Source of the DNA: Bacillota bacterium
Lineage (GTDB): Bacteria; Bacillota; Clostridia; Saccharofermentanales; Fastidiosipilaceae
Length of the DNA: 26,055 nucleotides
Direction: 5' to 3'
NCBI GenBank assembly: GCA_023420115.1
Contig: JAEZWR010000050.1
Location: 1-26,055, forward strand
Shown: in pieces, positions 15,349 to 23,184 of the stretch
Layout of the letters: each line of letters begins with the position of its first letter
Numbering within the stretch: the first letter of the stretch is position 1
Made by a program: the position numbers and the translations under genes
The notes under the pieces: model-generated
What the model saw: only the letters and a program-made list of their open reading frames with translations
Databases searched by the model: none
Told to the model about the DNA's origin: nothing

Positions 15349-17730
15349 CTAGTCATGGGCAGCATAATTTATTGCCCCACCTTCCAAAGGCTTGTGATAT
15401 ATTTCAAAAAGTTTAGATACAGTAACGAAACGATAACCTTGTTGATATAAATTAGGGAGAATTTTAGACAGGGCTTCGTAAGAAGTTAGGTGAGAGTCGT
15501 GCATAAGTATGACACTACCAGGCTTGACATTATTTAGCACATTAGAAACTGTTTGCGATATATTTTCTTGATTGTACCAATCATTTGAATCAACATCCCA
15601 CATAACAAATGGACGAGGGTCGTAACTTGCTGTCTCATCATCTATATCACCGTAGGGAGGACGTATCGAAACAGGCATATATTTACTACTTGTATTATTT
15701 TTAACAACTTGGTCAGTCATGTATAAAGTATCTTCTACTTGACTGCGTGAAAGACTTGTCATGGGATCATGATAGTAAGTGTGGTTTCCTATTTCATTGC
15801 CTCTTCCTAAAATATCTTCAAATAGATATTCAGCACCAGTAGTGGAGATACCTAGGACGTAGAATGTAGCGTTTCCATTATATTTATCAAGTTCATTTAG
15901 AACTTTAGGTGTAACATTAATATAAGGACCATCATCAAATGTAAATGCAATATATTTTAAGTCCTGAGCTGAGTTTGGGGCCTCATCGGCGTAAGGATTC
16001 GGTAGATTGGTAAAAGCAGCCTGCCCCTTGAGCGAAAAGGGTGATTTTTGTTCGGGGAAGAATAGTTTGGCTTTTTCAAGATTAGAGCCATCTATTTCCT
16101 CTTGAGCTTCATTATTTTCAGACGATGATAGAGGTTCGATTGCTTCATCAGATGATGTTTCGTTTGAGTCATTGGTCCTTGCCCTTGATTTACCAGCTTC
16201 CATCGCTCTATCCTCTGCCTCAGCATTATTTTGAGTCTTTTCTTGATTTTTTAATTTATCCTCATCTTCAAAGACCAAGTCAATATGTAAAATCGGATTT
16301 AGTGTCTGATAGGGAATAACAGTTGTCTTGAACGTCGAGCCATTTGTTATTGCCGAAGCTGTGTAACTATCTTCAGGAACTCTGTCCTTAATATCTCCTT
16401 TGAACTGAAGTGCGGGGTGTTTCCATTCAATTATTTCGCTAATTCCATTATCGGAAAAGAGTAGAAGTGGTAAATTTTTCTGACTGCGAAGCGTGGAGAT
16501 TTCAGGTAACTTTTGTTCATTGGGTAGACTCTCGTTGAGACTCAGATGATATTCACGCAAGAAACCGTCTGCAGTGCTACTGTCCATAAGTTCTGATGGA
16601 CTCATTAGACGTCTAAGATGCTGGTCATAGAAAAGTTGAATAAATTTTTGTTTATATCTCAAATTAGCAGTAGCTTTTGACTCTACTATAGAGCCGTCGG
16701 AATTGTATCCAGCGTTGAATAGTTTGTCCTTAGCTTCATTACTTTCTTGACTATTAGTATCAGAACTATAATCCCATGTATCTATTTTTAAAACAATAGA
16801 AAGAAGTCTATTTTTGTAATTACTAAATATATAGTCAATAGCTATGGTTGGTTTGTCACTAGATCGAGCGAAATTCCCTTGATTTTGTTCATAAACAAAA
16901 GAATTGATGTAATTGTTGTAGTAAATATTAAGAATTTTATTTAAATACTCATCAGAAAAAACTGGCTTACGGATTCTAAGAACAGAGTTATCATATTCCT
17001 CAAACTGATTGACGCTGGGGATATCTTTACTATCAGTTTCAGATATAGACATAAAATTTTGAACGAAAGTCTTAGATTCCTCATTGCGTAATTGATCTAG
17101 AGCGAGAACCAATATTGCAACAAAAACTAAGAAAAGAAATGAAAAGAAGCAAGTTGCAAGCGTCCTTCGACTCAAGCCAAAAGTATTTTTTTGAACATTT
17201 TGTTCGGGAATAAATTTAAATAAACGCTTGGCAACAGCCTGAGGTTTGCTTATGGAACTTTTGCTACTATTATCATCTTCATTTTGAAGTGATGCCAATT
17301 TATCTTCTTCGTACGAATTGCTCTCGTCGTCAATTTTATCGATTATTTCATCAGCTTTTTCCTTGAGAACCTTAATTGGAGCCTCGGGGATTTGCTCGCT
17401 ATCAGATTCTGATGACAGGGAGCTATTATCAGAACTAGCAGGCTCTTCTGATGAAATACTATCTATAGATTTTGGACTTTGTCTGTCTAGCCTAGATTGG
17501 AGCAACTCTCGTAGCTTGATATTAGGGTCTTGTGAATTCTCTTCGACCCTCTCCATAAAAGGACCAAGTAGACCACCGTCAGCATCTTCATAACTAACAT
17601 TTTTGCCCATGTTGTTATCAAAAAGCGGCTCTCCCGCCTGAATTTTCTGGCTGTCATAAGTCTTATTTGACTTATGCAGGGACTTATCAGAGAAAATTTT
17701 ATCGTTAAAATCTCTATTGTCAGAATTCAT
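15349..17730 (-). CDS. Membrane-anchored peptidoglycan (polysaccharide) deacetylase, PgdA-like
   Basis: The 793-aa protein has a long acidic, Ser-rich, probably disordered cytoplasmic N-terminus (about 1-165), a basic stretch, one membrane segment (about 191-211), an extracellular PgdA/DUF3298-like region (about 255-390), an acidic linker (about 488-550) and a C-terminal NodB domain (about 590-780). The active site is complete: TFDDGP 597-602 (catalytic Asp599, metal-ligand Asp600), metal ligands His650 and His654 in NHTYYH, RPPYGD 690-695, and His744 in ILMHDS. It probably removes acetyl groups from peptidoglycan GlcNAc, giving lysozyme resistance; the exact sugar is inferred. GGAG lies seven bases before the ATG. 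The catalytically dead paralog follows 63 bases downstream, after a TATAAT (15342-15347) that might allow separate transcription. Confidence 0.92.
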   Translation of the reverse strand: MNSDNRDFNDKIFSDKSLHKSNKTYDSQKIQAGEPLFDNNMGKNVSYEDADGGLLGPFMERVEENSQDPNIKLRELLQSRLDRQSPKSIDSISSEEPASSDNSSLSSESDSEQIPEAPIKVLKEKADEIIDKIDDESNSYEEDKLASLQNEDDNSSKSSISKPQAVAKRLFKFIPEQNVQKNTFGLSRRTLATCFFSFLFLVFVAILVLALDQLRNEESKTFVQNFMSISETDSKDIPSVNQFEEYDNSVLRIRKPVFSDEYLNKILNIYYNNYINSFVYEQNQGNFARSSDKPTIAIDYIFSNYKNRLLSIVLKIDTWDYSSDTNSQESNEAKDKLFNAGYNSDGSIVESKATANLRYKQKFIQLFYDQHLRRLMSPSELMDSSTADGFLREYHLSLNESLPNEQKLPEISTLRSQKNLPLLLFSDNGISEIIEWKHPALQFKGDIKDRVPEDSYTASAITNGSTFKTTVIPYQTLNPILHIDLVFEDEDKLKNQEKTQNNAEAEDRAMEAGKSRARTNDSNETSSDEAIEPLSSSENNEAQEEIDGSNLEKAKLFFPEQKSPFSLKGQAAFTNLPNPYADEAPNSAQDLKYIAFTFDDGPYINVTPKVLNELDKYNGNATFYVLGISTTGAEYLFEDILGRGNEIGNHTYYHDPMTSLSRSQVEDTLYMTDQVVKNNTSSKYMPVSIRPPYGDIDDETASYDPRPFVMWDVDSNDWYNQENISQTVSNVLNNVKPGSVILMHDSHLTSYEALSKILPNLYQQGYRFVTVSKLFEIYHKPLEGGAINYAAHD

Positions 17731-18006
17731 CAGTTCACTCCACTCAAGTTGAACATAAGGATAGGCAGCTATCGCAATGTTCAGAAAAATAAGTAAAAAT
17801 ATATTAAATGTCTATTGTAAATTCATAAGTTTCGCAATTTGCAATTGTATGGATACTTATCCATAACTTTAGCAAAATAGTGTAAAGACATTTGTGTACA
17901 AAAATACAAGTCTAATATACTACATGAAAAAAATATTTGCACAAAAAAATATAAAAAAAGTCTTAATATACCTTTATATAAATAAGATTCGACTTGTTGA
18001 TAGTAA
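17731..18006. promoter_or_regulatory. Leader and probable promoter region of the deacetylase pair
   Basis: This AT-rich gap holds no gene. On the minus strand a TATATT (plus 17914-17919) is a possible -10 with a weak -35, giving a leader of about 170 bases. Inside that leader, 17848-17855 and 17858-17865 form a perfect 8-2-8 palindrome (TATGGATA/TATCCATA), a good candidate operator or small hairpin. The AT-rich, T/A-tract sequence elsewhere shows nothing I can name. Confidence 0.35.
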
Positions 18007-18043
18007 AAACTCCCATTTTCCCAGTAAAGGGAAAAGGGAGTTT
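18004..18043 (-). terminator. Terminator after the LPKTG surface protein
   Basis: A 15-bp stem with one bulged base (18007-18022 with 18029-18043) and a T tract on the minus strand, 36 bases past the stop codon. The stem is strong enough to act on both strands, but the plus side has only a distant T run. Confidence 0.9.
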
Positions 18044-18078
18044 CAAATAATTTTTTAAAGTTTAGCTTGCTCTAATTA

Positions 18079-19374
18079 TTACTTGTTTTCTGATGCTTTT
18101 TTTCTTAAAACTACTGTAGCGGACATAAGAGCAAGAACTAATATAGCAAGAGTATATGTATCGGTTTCACCTGTCTTAGGTAGTGCTTTTGTTGCCTTGG
18201 CAGCTCCCTTATTATTAGTTGATTTATTATTTAATACAGTCTTTTTATCTGTAGAAGACTTATCGTCCTTTGCAGTTGTAGTACTCATGTCTGAAGGTGA
18301 TTCAGTAATAGTTGTGGTACTTTCGACTGGCTTTTCATCTGTAGCTTGCTTATTATCTACAATTGGAGTATCAACATCAGGCTTCTCGTCAACTGGTTTT
18401 ACAGTGGTTGGAGTCTCGTTTACTGGCTTCTCATCTTCCTTAGGTTCTTCTTCCTTAGGCAGCTCATTTTCCTTTGGCTCGTCCTCATTGTCTTCAACCG
18501 CAACTGGCTCGCCTGGGGCTGGCTCATTTACTTCATCTTCCTTGGCTGTGCCAGCTGGCATCTTCTTGACTTCTTCGAGAATGGTCTTTGATTTTTCTTC
18601 GAGCTGTGTGCGAAGAGTTTCTAGATTTGTTGGATCTAGCTCTCCAATCTTATCTGTTTCAGCATGAACATATTCTGTAATAGCAGTCTTTTGTTCTTCG
18701 GTATAGCGGGAGTCTGCTTCTAATTTTTCATTTTCCTCAAAGACTTTGTCGACTTCTGCCTGAATTTTTTCAATAGCAACTTGCTTCTCAGCTTCACCAA
18801 CTAAGACATTAGTCTCTTTTTCAAGCTTCTGTAATTTAGCGACCTTTTCCTTGAATGTTGATACAGTGCCAAGATCTTCTTTTGCCTTTCCTAGATGTCC
18901 TGCGATTAAATCTTTGGCCTCTTGAGAATTTGCACTATTTTTGGCCTTCTCAAAAACCTGCTCGAGTCTTTCTTCAGCTTTTCTATTAGCATCATTTTTG
19001 ATTCCAGCTAGAGCTACAGTGACCTTTCTTAGTTCAGCATCCATGATATTCTGACCATTCGTCTGTACTTCTTCGTCTGTCTTGGGGGCATTTTCCTTAA
19101 GACCCTTGAGAGCATCGTCAACTGCATTATTGACTCTTTGCTTGAATTCTTCACCACTGCCATCTTCGGCTTCGTATTGTTTGGTTTGACTTTTTAAAAG
19201 CTCCAACCTGTCGCTATTCTCTTTTAGCCACTGTTTAACTGCCTCTGGTGTCTCTTCTGCACCTTCAGCAGCCTCTGCTGAGAACACAAACCCATTGTAT
19301 GTAACAAAGGGAACTGCCATAAGTATGCAGAGAAGAATAGATAGAATAGATAAGTAAGATTTTTTACTTGTCAT
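18079..19374 (-). CDS. LPxTG wall-anchored surface protein, helical with acidic Pro/Thr stalk
   Basis: The 431-aa secreted protein has a signal peptide (about 1-36, SAEA cleavage region), a mostly alpha-helical, heptad-like region rich in Lys and Glu (about 40-270), an acidic Pro/Glu/Thr-rich wall-spanning stalk (about 280-395) and a sorting signal: LPKTGET at 398-404, a hydrophobic segment and an RKKASENK tail. A sortase would link it to peptidoglycan. The helical part resembles FIVAR/coiled-coil spacers but lacks a domain I can name, so ligand and function are unknown. An AAGGAGG ribosome site sits four bases before the ATG, and a TATAAT promoter plus a large dyad lie upstream. It shares its architecture with the protein at the left edge, though not its sequence. 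The stop is TAA. Confidence 0.88.
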   Translation of the reverse strand: MTSKKSYLSILSILLCILMAVPFVTYNGFVFSAEAAEGAEETPEAVKQWLKENSDRLELLKSQTKQYEAEDGSGEEFKQRVNNAVDDALKGLKENAPKTDEEVQTNGQNIMDAELRKVTVALAGIKNDANRKAEERLEQVFEKAKNSANSQEAKDLIAGHLGKAKEDLGTVSTFKEKVAKLQKLEKETNVLVGEAEKQVAIEKIQAEVDKVFEENEKLEADSRYTEEQKTAITEYVHAETDKIGELDPTNLETLRTQLEEKSKTILEEVKKMPAGTAKEDEVNEPAPGEPVAVEDNEDEPKENELPKEEEPKEDEKPVNETPTTVKPVDEKPDVDTPIVDNKQATDEKPVESTTTITESPSDMSTTTAKDDKSSTDKKTVLNNKSTNNKGAAKATKALPKTGETDTYTLAILVLALMSATVVLRKKASENK

Positions 19375-19424
19375 AGATCCTCCTTGAACAACCTTAAACG
19401 AATTTTATTAGATAATTGCGCTCC

Positions 19425-19461
19425 GTAATCAACATTACTAAGCATATGCAGTAATGATTAC
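19425..19461. promoter_or_regulatory. Large interrupted dyad at the surface-protein transcription start
   Basis: The right half (16 bases) matches the reverse complement of the left half in three blocks, GTAAT, CATTACT and GCAT, with a 3-base and a 2-base insertion in the left arm and GCATATGC at the centre. It lies just downstream of the -10 box, where a repressor could block RNA polymerase or the start of the transcript could fold. Confidence 0.45.
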
Positions 19462-19473
19462 TTTAACTAGTTT

Positions 19474-19479
19474 ATTATA
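19474..19479 (-). promoter_or_regulatory. -10 box of the LPKTG surface protein
   Basis: An exact TATAAT on the minus strand lies about 100 bases before the ATG. At 16-bp spacing the -35 reads TGCATA, which is weak, so expression may depend on a regulator. Confidence 0.5.
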
Positions 19480-19654
19480 AAGCAAAAATATCCTTTATGC
19501 AGTTATGGTAAAAGTAAAATAATCAAGCGGTAATAGAGGTTTATTTGTGCAAAATCGCAGAAAGAACTTATTAAGTTTATATAAAATGTAATATTTATAT
19601 TTGTGAGGGGTATTTAGGAGAGCAAGTGGCTTTTGAATAGTAATTTTAAATGAA

Positions 19655-19690
19655 AATAAAAAGCATCCGCTTAATCAAGGAAAATGCTAT
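19655..19690 (-). terminator. Terminator overlapping the mutM stop codon
   Basis: On the minus strand AGCAT...CC pairs with GG...ATGCT (7 pairs with a 3-base bulge), followed by TTTTTATTTT. The left arm includes the last bases of the mutM frame. Confidence 0.65.
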
Positions 19691-20805
19691 TTTTGACAAT
19701 TGGGGCAAAATCTGGTTCCTCTTCCTGCAACAACAGTTTTTTCTATCGTGGTAGAACATTTGACACAGGGCTGTTTCTCTCTCTGATATACCTTGAGTTC
19801 ATATTGAAATTGTCCTTTATTTCCGAGTCCATCAACATAGTCTCTGAAACTGCAGCCTCTAAACCCAATAGATTCTAATAAAATTTCCTTACCTAAAATG
19901 GCAATCGTTTCAAGCTCGCTATCACTTAAATCAGAAAGTAATCGGGTAGGGAGAATAGCAGCCCTAAACAAGGTTTCGTCTGCATAGATATTACCAAAGC
20001 CAGCCACAACAGATTGATTGAGAATAAAAGCCTTGATATTCAATTTAGGATGCTTCCTAGCATGTGTAATGAAATAAGCTGGAGTGAATTCATCTGACAC
20101 TGCATCTACGCCAAGAATTTTGAAACTTTTACTATCTTCTTCCCCTTGAAAAGGTAAAATCTGAAAAGAGCCGAAGCGTCTGGTATCTTGAAAATCTAAA
20201 AATAAATAGTCACTGCTAGCGTCAAGGGGAACTTTTGTATTATTGTCTAGAGCTTCTGCTCTAATCTGATTAAAATACTCAATATCAGATTGATCCAATG
20301 AATCGGAAAGTGTCGCAACAATATTTCCGTCTACTGAACTGAAAATAGGTGAGGCGAGTTCGTCCCTAGACATAAATAAAAGTTTTCTTGTGTCTAATGA
20401 TAGCTGCTTATTGGAATCTCTGTTGTATTTACCAATGTAGTTAAATCTTGACGAGAACTTAGGAAGTGGGGGAATTGATGTATCAGATGTTGATAGAAGA
20501 ATAGAAAGACCGGTTTTATAGTCAGGGAATTCATCTAAATTACGCACAATCAGTCGTCCTGTCATTCTAAGATGGACGAGGAAGGTACAACTGTGGTCAA
20601 AATTATCATCTGCAGCATCGATTAGTAAATATTTCCCTTTTCGTCTTAGAGCTCGTATCTTCATTCTAGAACCAAGTAAAATATCTTTCTTATCTTCAGG
20701 CAAAAGCGCCCTGCGGTCATAAAGTCTTAGTTCTTCGATATAACAACCTAAAATAAGAGTCTCAAGACTCCTGCGTATTGTTTCAACTTCAGGAAGTTCT
20801 GGCAT
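19687..20805 (-). CDS. mutM: Formamidopyrimidine-DNA glycosylase with a large internal insertion
   Basis: Fpg/MutM excises 8-oxoguanine and other oxidised purines and cleaves the abasic site. Key features are intact: N-terminal PELPEVETI with catalytic Pro2 and Glu3 (after Met removal), Lys56 in RRKGKYLL, Met81 in HLRMTG, DTRRFG at 207-212 with the intercalating Arg210/Phe212 positions, the helix-two-turn-helix with GNIYADE at 271-277, and a C-terminal zinc finger (Cys347, Cys350, Cys367, Cys370) with the lesion-recognition GRGTRFC loop. At 372 aa it is about 100 residues longer than the usual 270-280. The excess lies between residues about 88 and 205, where normal enzymes have some 30 residues between the Met and Arg wedges. 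GGAGG lies six bases before the ATG. Confidence 0.95.
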   Translation of the reverse strand: MPELPEVETIRRSLETLILGCYIEELRLYDRRALLPEDKKDILLGSRMKIRALRRKGKYLLIDAADDNFDHSCTFLVHLRMTGRLIVRNLDEFPDYKTGLSILLSTSDTSIPPLPKFSSRFNYIGKYNRDSNKQLSLDTRKLLFMSRDELASPIFSSVDGNIVATLSDSLDQSDIEYFNQIRAEALDNNTKVPLDASSDYLFLDFQDTRRFGSFQILPFQGEEDSKSFKILGVDAVSDEFTPAYFITHARKHPKLNIKAFILNQSVVAGFGNIYADETLFRAAILPTRLLSDLSDSELETIAILGKEILLESIGFRGCSFRDYVDGLGNKGQFQYELKVYQREKQPCVKCSTTIEKTVVAGRGTRFCPNCQK

Positions 20806-21131
20806 ACTATACCTCCACGAAAATAAATTTTCATATGCTATATATTATACAGTAGGCTAAACTAGTATCTTAATTAGTTTATTGCTTAAATATTAGGTAG
20901 ATATTAAATGGTCGGAGATGGAAAGGTGTATTAACCGGTTACCCTATGAATGCATACATACTATAACAGAGAATCAATTTTGTTTAGCTAATATACCTGA
21001 ATAGGGAATGCTGAGTTTGAGCAAAATACATTTAAGTAAAGTTAAAACAAAAAATTATTACATAGTATAGAATTAACATGATAATTTTACTTTTTAACTT
21101 ATATATTTAGTGTTACTAGAAGAGGAGTGCT
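20806..21131. promoter_or_regulatory. Divergent promoter region between mutM and the FHA-SEDS gene
   Basis: For mutM, the minus strand shows TATAAT (plus 20844-20849) with TTAAGA 18 bases upstream (plus 20868-20873), a plausible sigma-A promoter. For the FHA-SEDS gene, GATAAT at 21080-21085 with TTACAT 16 bases upstream is a weaker candidate. A short AACCGGTT palindrome lies near 20933-20940. No gene fits in this AT-rich stretch. Confidence 0.45.
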
Positions 21132-23117
21132 ATGAATTTACAGGATACTGCATATTTACTTAGATACCTGTTTATTGTACTTATTTGTCTGTCGGCGGTT
21201 CAGCTGATTAGACTTGCTATACGCGAGTTTCGTTGGGGACTTAATCACGCACTCAGACCGGCACGTGGATACTTTCTTATTGCTTATCAGGAGCGACGAG
21301 AAAAGGCTGATATTAGCGATAGAATGAGTCGCTCCATGAGTAGACAAACATATACGGAGCAACTTGACGGAGCATATCAGGAAAAGATTCAGAGAGCAAA
21401 TGACCATGAGCTTAAATTAAGAGAAGAAATATCTAATTACGAGTTAAATAGAGGAAGTCACAGCACTAGAACTAAAATGCAAACATTGGCTCTTTATCCG
21501 ACAACTATTATCGGAAGAGGGAGAAATTGTGATATACAAATTAAGAGCAAAAAAATTCTCAAGCGCCACTGTACAATATATAGATATGATGGAGATTGGT
21601 TTATAAGGCCTCAATCTAGTTTTGCTCACGTGAAAATTAATGGTATTGAAATTGATTCAGAAACAGAATTAAGAAATAGAGATCAAATTGATGTTGAAGG
21701 GATAAGATTTGATTTTATTGATGAGAGAAGTCTAGCTAAGCAAGCTGGCATGGATTATTCTGCTGCTAGGATAGATGATAACTATTTTAAAGAAGCACTC
21801 AAGATTAGTAGCAAGCGACCGAACTTGGCTTTTCTCGCATATAACATATTCTCATTAATTGCTATATTTTTGATCTATTACTTTTTGCCTACAGATTTTG
21901 ACGAACATGTCATTATCATTACGGGAGTGTTACTTGCTTCACTAGTTATTTCTGATTTTTACTATCTGATTTTGTCAAAATTATTATATTATGGAGATAA
22001 AATTCTTCATTTGGCAGTTTGTTATTTGTCGATGATAGGACTTTTGATACAGTGTCGCTTTTGCTTCTTTAGAAACCCGTGGTTTGTAGGGCAGAAAGAG
22101 TTGGGCGATTCTGAGGCTCTTAAGGATGCTATCAGAATTATGGCGATGAGATTTTATGTTCAGGCGGGCGCTGTCCTGCTAGGTCTTGTTATTTTGGCTG
22201 TAGTAGCGTTGATTGTTAAAAAAACGAGATTTTTGGAGTCTCTAACGATCTTATGTTTTATATTGACACCCATATTTCTTATTGCAACTAAGGTCTTAGG
22301 CCGAGGAATGGAAGAGAATGGTGCGGACTTGTGGATAAATATAGGACCGATATCTTTACAGCTTACAGAATTTGCCAAAATATCATACGCTGTTGTTTTG
22401 GCGAGTTTTTTTAAGAATAGGCCGAGACTTCGAATGCAGATTTTCTTTGCATTTTGGGCTGCTATGGTTTTCTTCTTGATTATGTTACTTCCTGATCTTG
22501 GTTCAGCTATGATTTTGCTTCCTACAACTGTTATTGTCTTTGTGATTATGACGTCGGAGTATTTCAAAGGACTATTAATAGTTTTGGCTAGTTCATTCGC
22601 AGGAGTTATGGCTTATGCGCTTTTTCCCCATGTTCAAGCGAGAATTTCTGGCTGGACAAGTTTGTGGGTGGAAATCAACCCGCGCAATGCACAAATTATT
22701 TATGGATTGCAGGCTGTAGCAAGAGGTGGTCTTTTAGGCCGAGGCTTAACTAATGGAAATCCATGGGGAATACCACTTTTTAATTCAGATATGGTTTTTT
22801 CAATTTTATGTGAGGAGTTTGGACTTCTTGTCGGTTTGGCGATTGTAATTTTTTATACTGTTATTTGGCTTAGATCCGGCAGGGGAGCAGCACTAGCAAG
22901 AGATGGTTTCTCAGCGAGTTTGATCCTAACTTTAGGTACGATGTTATTTATTGAGGCAATTGTTGTTATTGGTGGAACAACCGGTCTTTTACCTCTGACA
23001 GGAGCGACTTTACCTTTTATAGCGAGAGGTGGTAGCTCAATCTTAGCTAAGTGGCTTATGGTTGCAATTTTACTTGGTCTTTTAGGCAGACAAGAGTCTG
23101 GCGCTAATAGATTATGA
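21132..23117 (+). CDS. FHA-domain FtsW/RodA-type (SEDS) peptidoglycan glycosyltransferase
   Basis: SEDS proteins polymerise lipid II into glycan strands together with a class B PBP. This 661-aa protein has an extra N-terminal membrane helix (about 7-29), a cytoplasmic basic/coiled stretch, an FHA domain (about 115-197; GRGRNCDI at 128-135 and the Arg145-His146 pair), then about ten membrane helices. SEDS signatures are present: LTEFAKI at 411-417, LPDLGSAM at 453-460, the extracellular loop ending in NSDMVFSILCEEFG, where Asp553 matches the catalytic Asp of FtsW/RodA (HTDFIFA in E. coli), and TGLLPLTGATLPFIARGGSS at the end. FHA domains bind phospho-threonine, so a Ser/Thr kinase probably controls it (inference; no kinase is in the window). 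Whether it serves division or elongation cannot be told. GAGGAG precedes the ATG; the PBP follows after 67 bases. Confidence 0.93.
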   Translation: MNLQDTAYLLRYLFIVLICLSAVQLIRLAIREFRWGLNHALRPARGYFLIAYQERREKADISDRMSRSMSRQTYTEQLDGAYQEKIQRANDHELKLREEISNYELNRGSHSTRTKMQTLALYPTTIIGRGRNCDIQIKSKKILKRHCTIYRYDGDWFIRPQSSFAHVKINGIEIDSETELRNRDQIDVEGIRFDFIDERSLAKQAGMDYSAARIDDNYFKEALKISSKRPNLAFLAYNIFSLIAIFLIYYFLPTDFDEHVIIITGVLLASLVISDFYYLILSKLLYYGDKILHLAVCYLSMIGLLIQCRFCFFRNPWFVGQKELGDSEALKDAIRIMAMRFYVQAGAVLLGLVILAVVALIVKKTRFLESLTILCFILTPIFLIATKVLGRGMEENGADLWINIGPISLQLTEFAKISYAVVLASFFKNRPRLRMQIFFAFWAAMVFFLIMLLPDLGSAMILLPTTVIVFVIMTSEYFKGLLIVLASSFAGVMAYALFPHVQARISGWTSLWVEINPRNAQIIYGLQAVARGGLLGRGLTNGNPWGIPLFNSDMVFSILCEEFGLLVGLAIVIFYTVIWLRSGRGAALARDGFSASLILTLGTMLFIEAIVVIGGTTGLLPLTGATLPFIARGGSSILAKWLMVAILLGLLGRQESGANRL

Positions 23118-23184
23118 AGTAATTAATATTTATATAAGTATTATGGGAATATGAAATCACAGAAATAAATGGAACTAGTAGATT

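Larger units (their letters stand above)
19375..19654. other. Gene-free region upstream of the LPKTG surface protein
   Basis: This gap between two minus-strand genes holds the promoter and dyad of the surface protein (separate entries) and, at its right end, the terminator of mutM. The rest, about 19480-19650, is AT-rich and shows no gene or further structure I can support. Confidence 0.5.

Noticed and set aside
18083..18667. 194-aa plus-strand frame opposite the LPKTG protein
   Set aside because: Ser/Gly/Val-rich sequence mirrors the Glu/Pro/Thr codons of the real minus-strand gene; signal peptide, sorting signal, promoter and terminator all support the minus strand.
22160..22567. 135-aa minus-strand frame inside the FHA-SEDS gene
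   Set aside because: It lies opposite conserved SEDS membrane helices and has no start signal.
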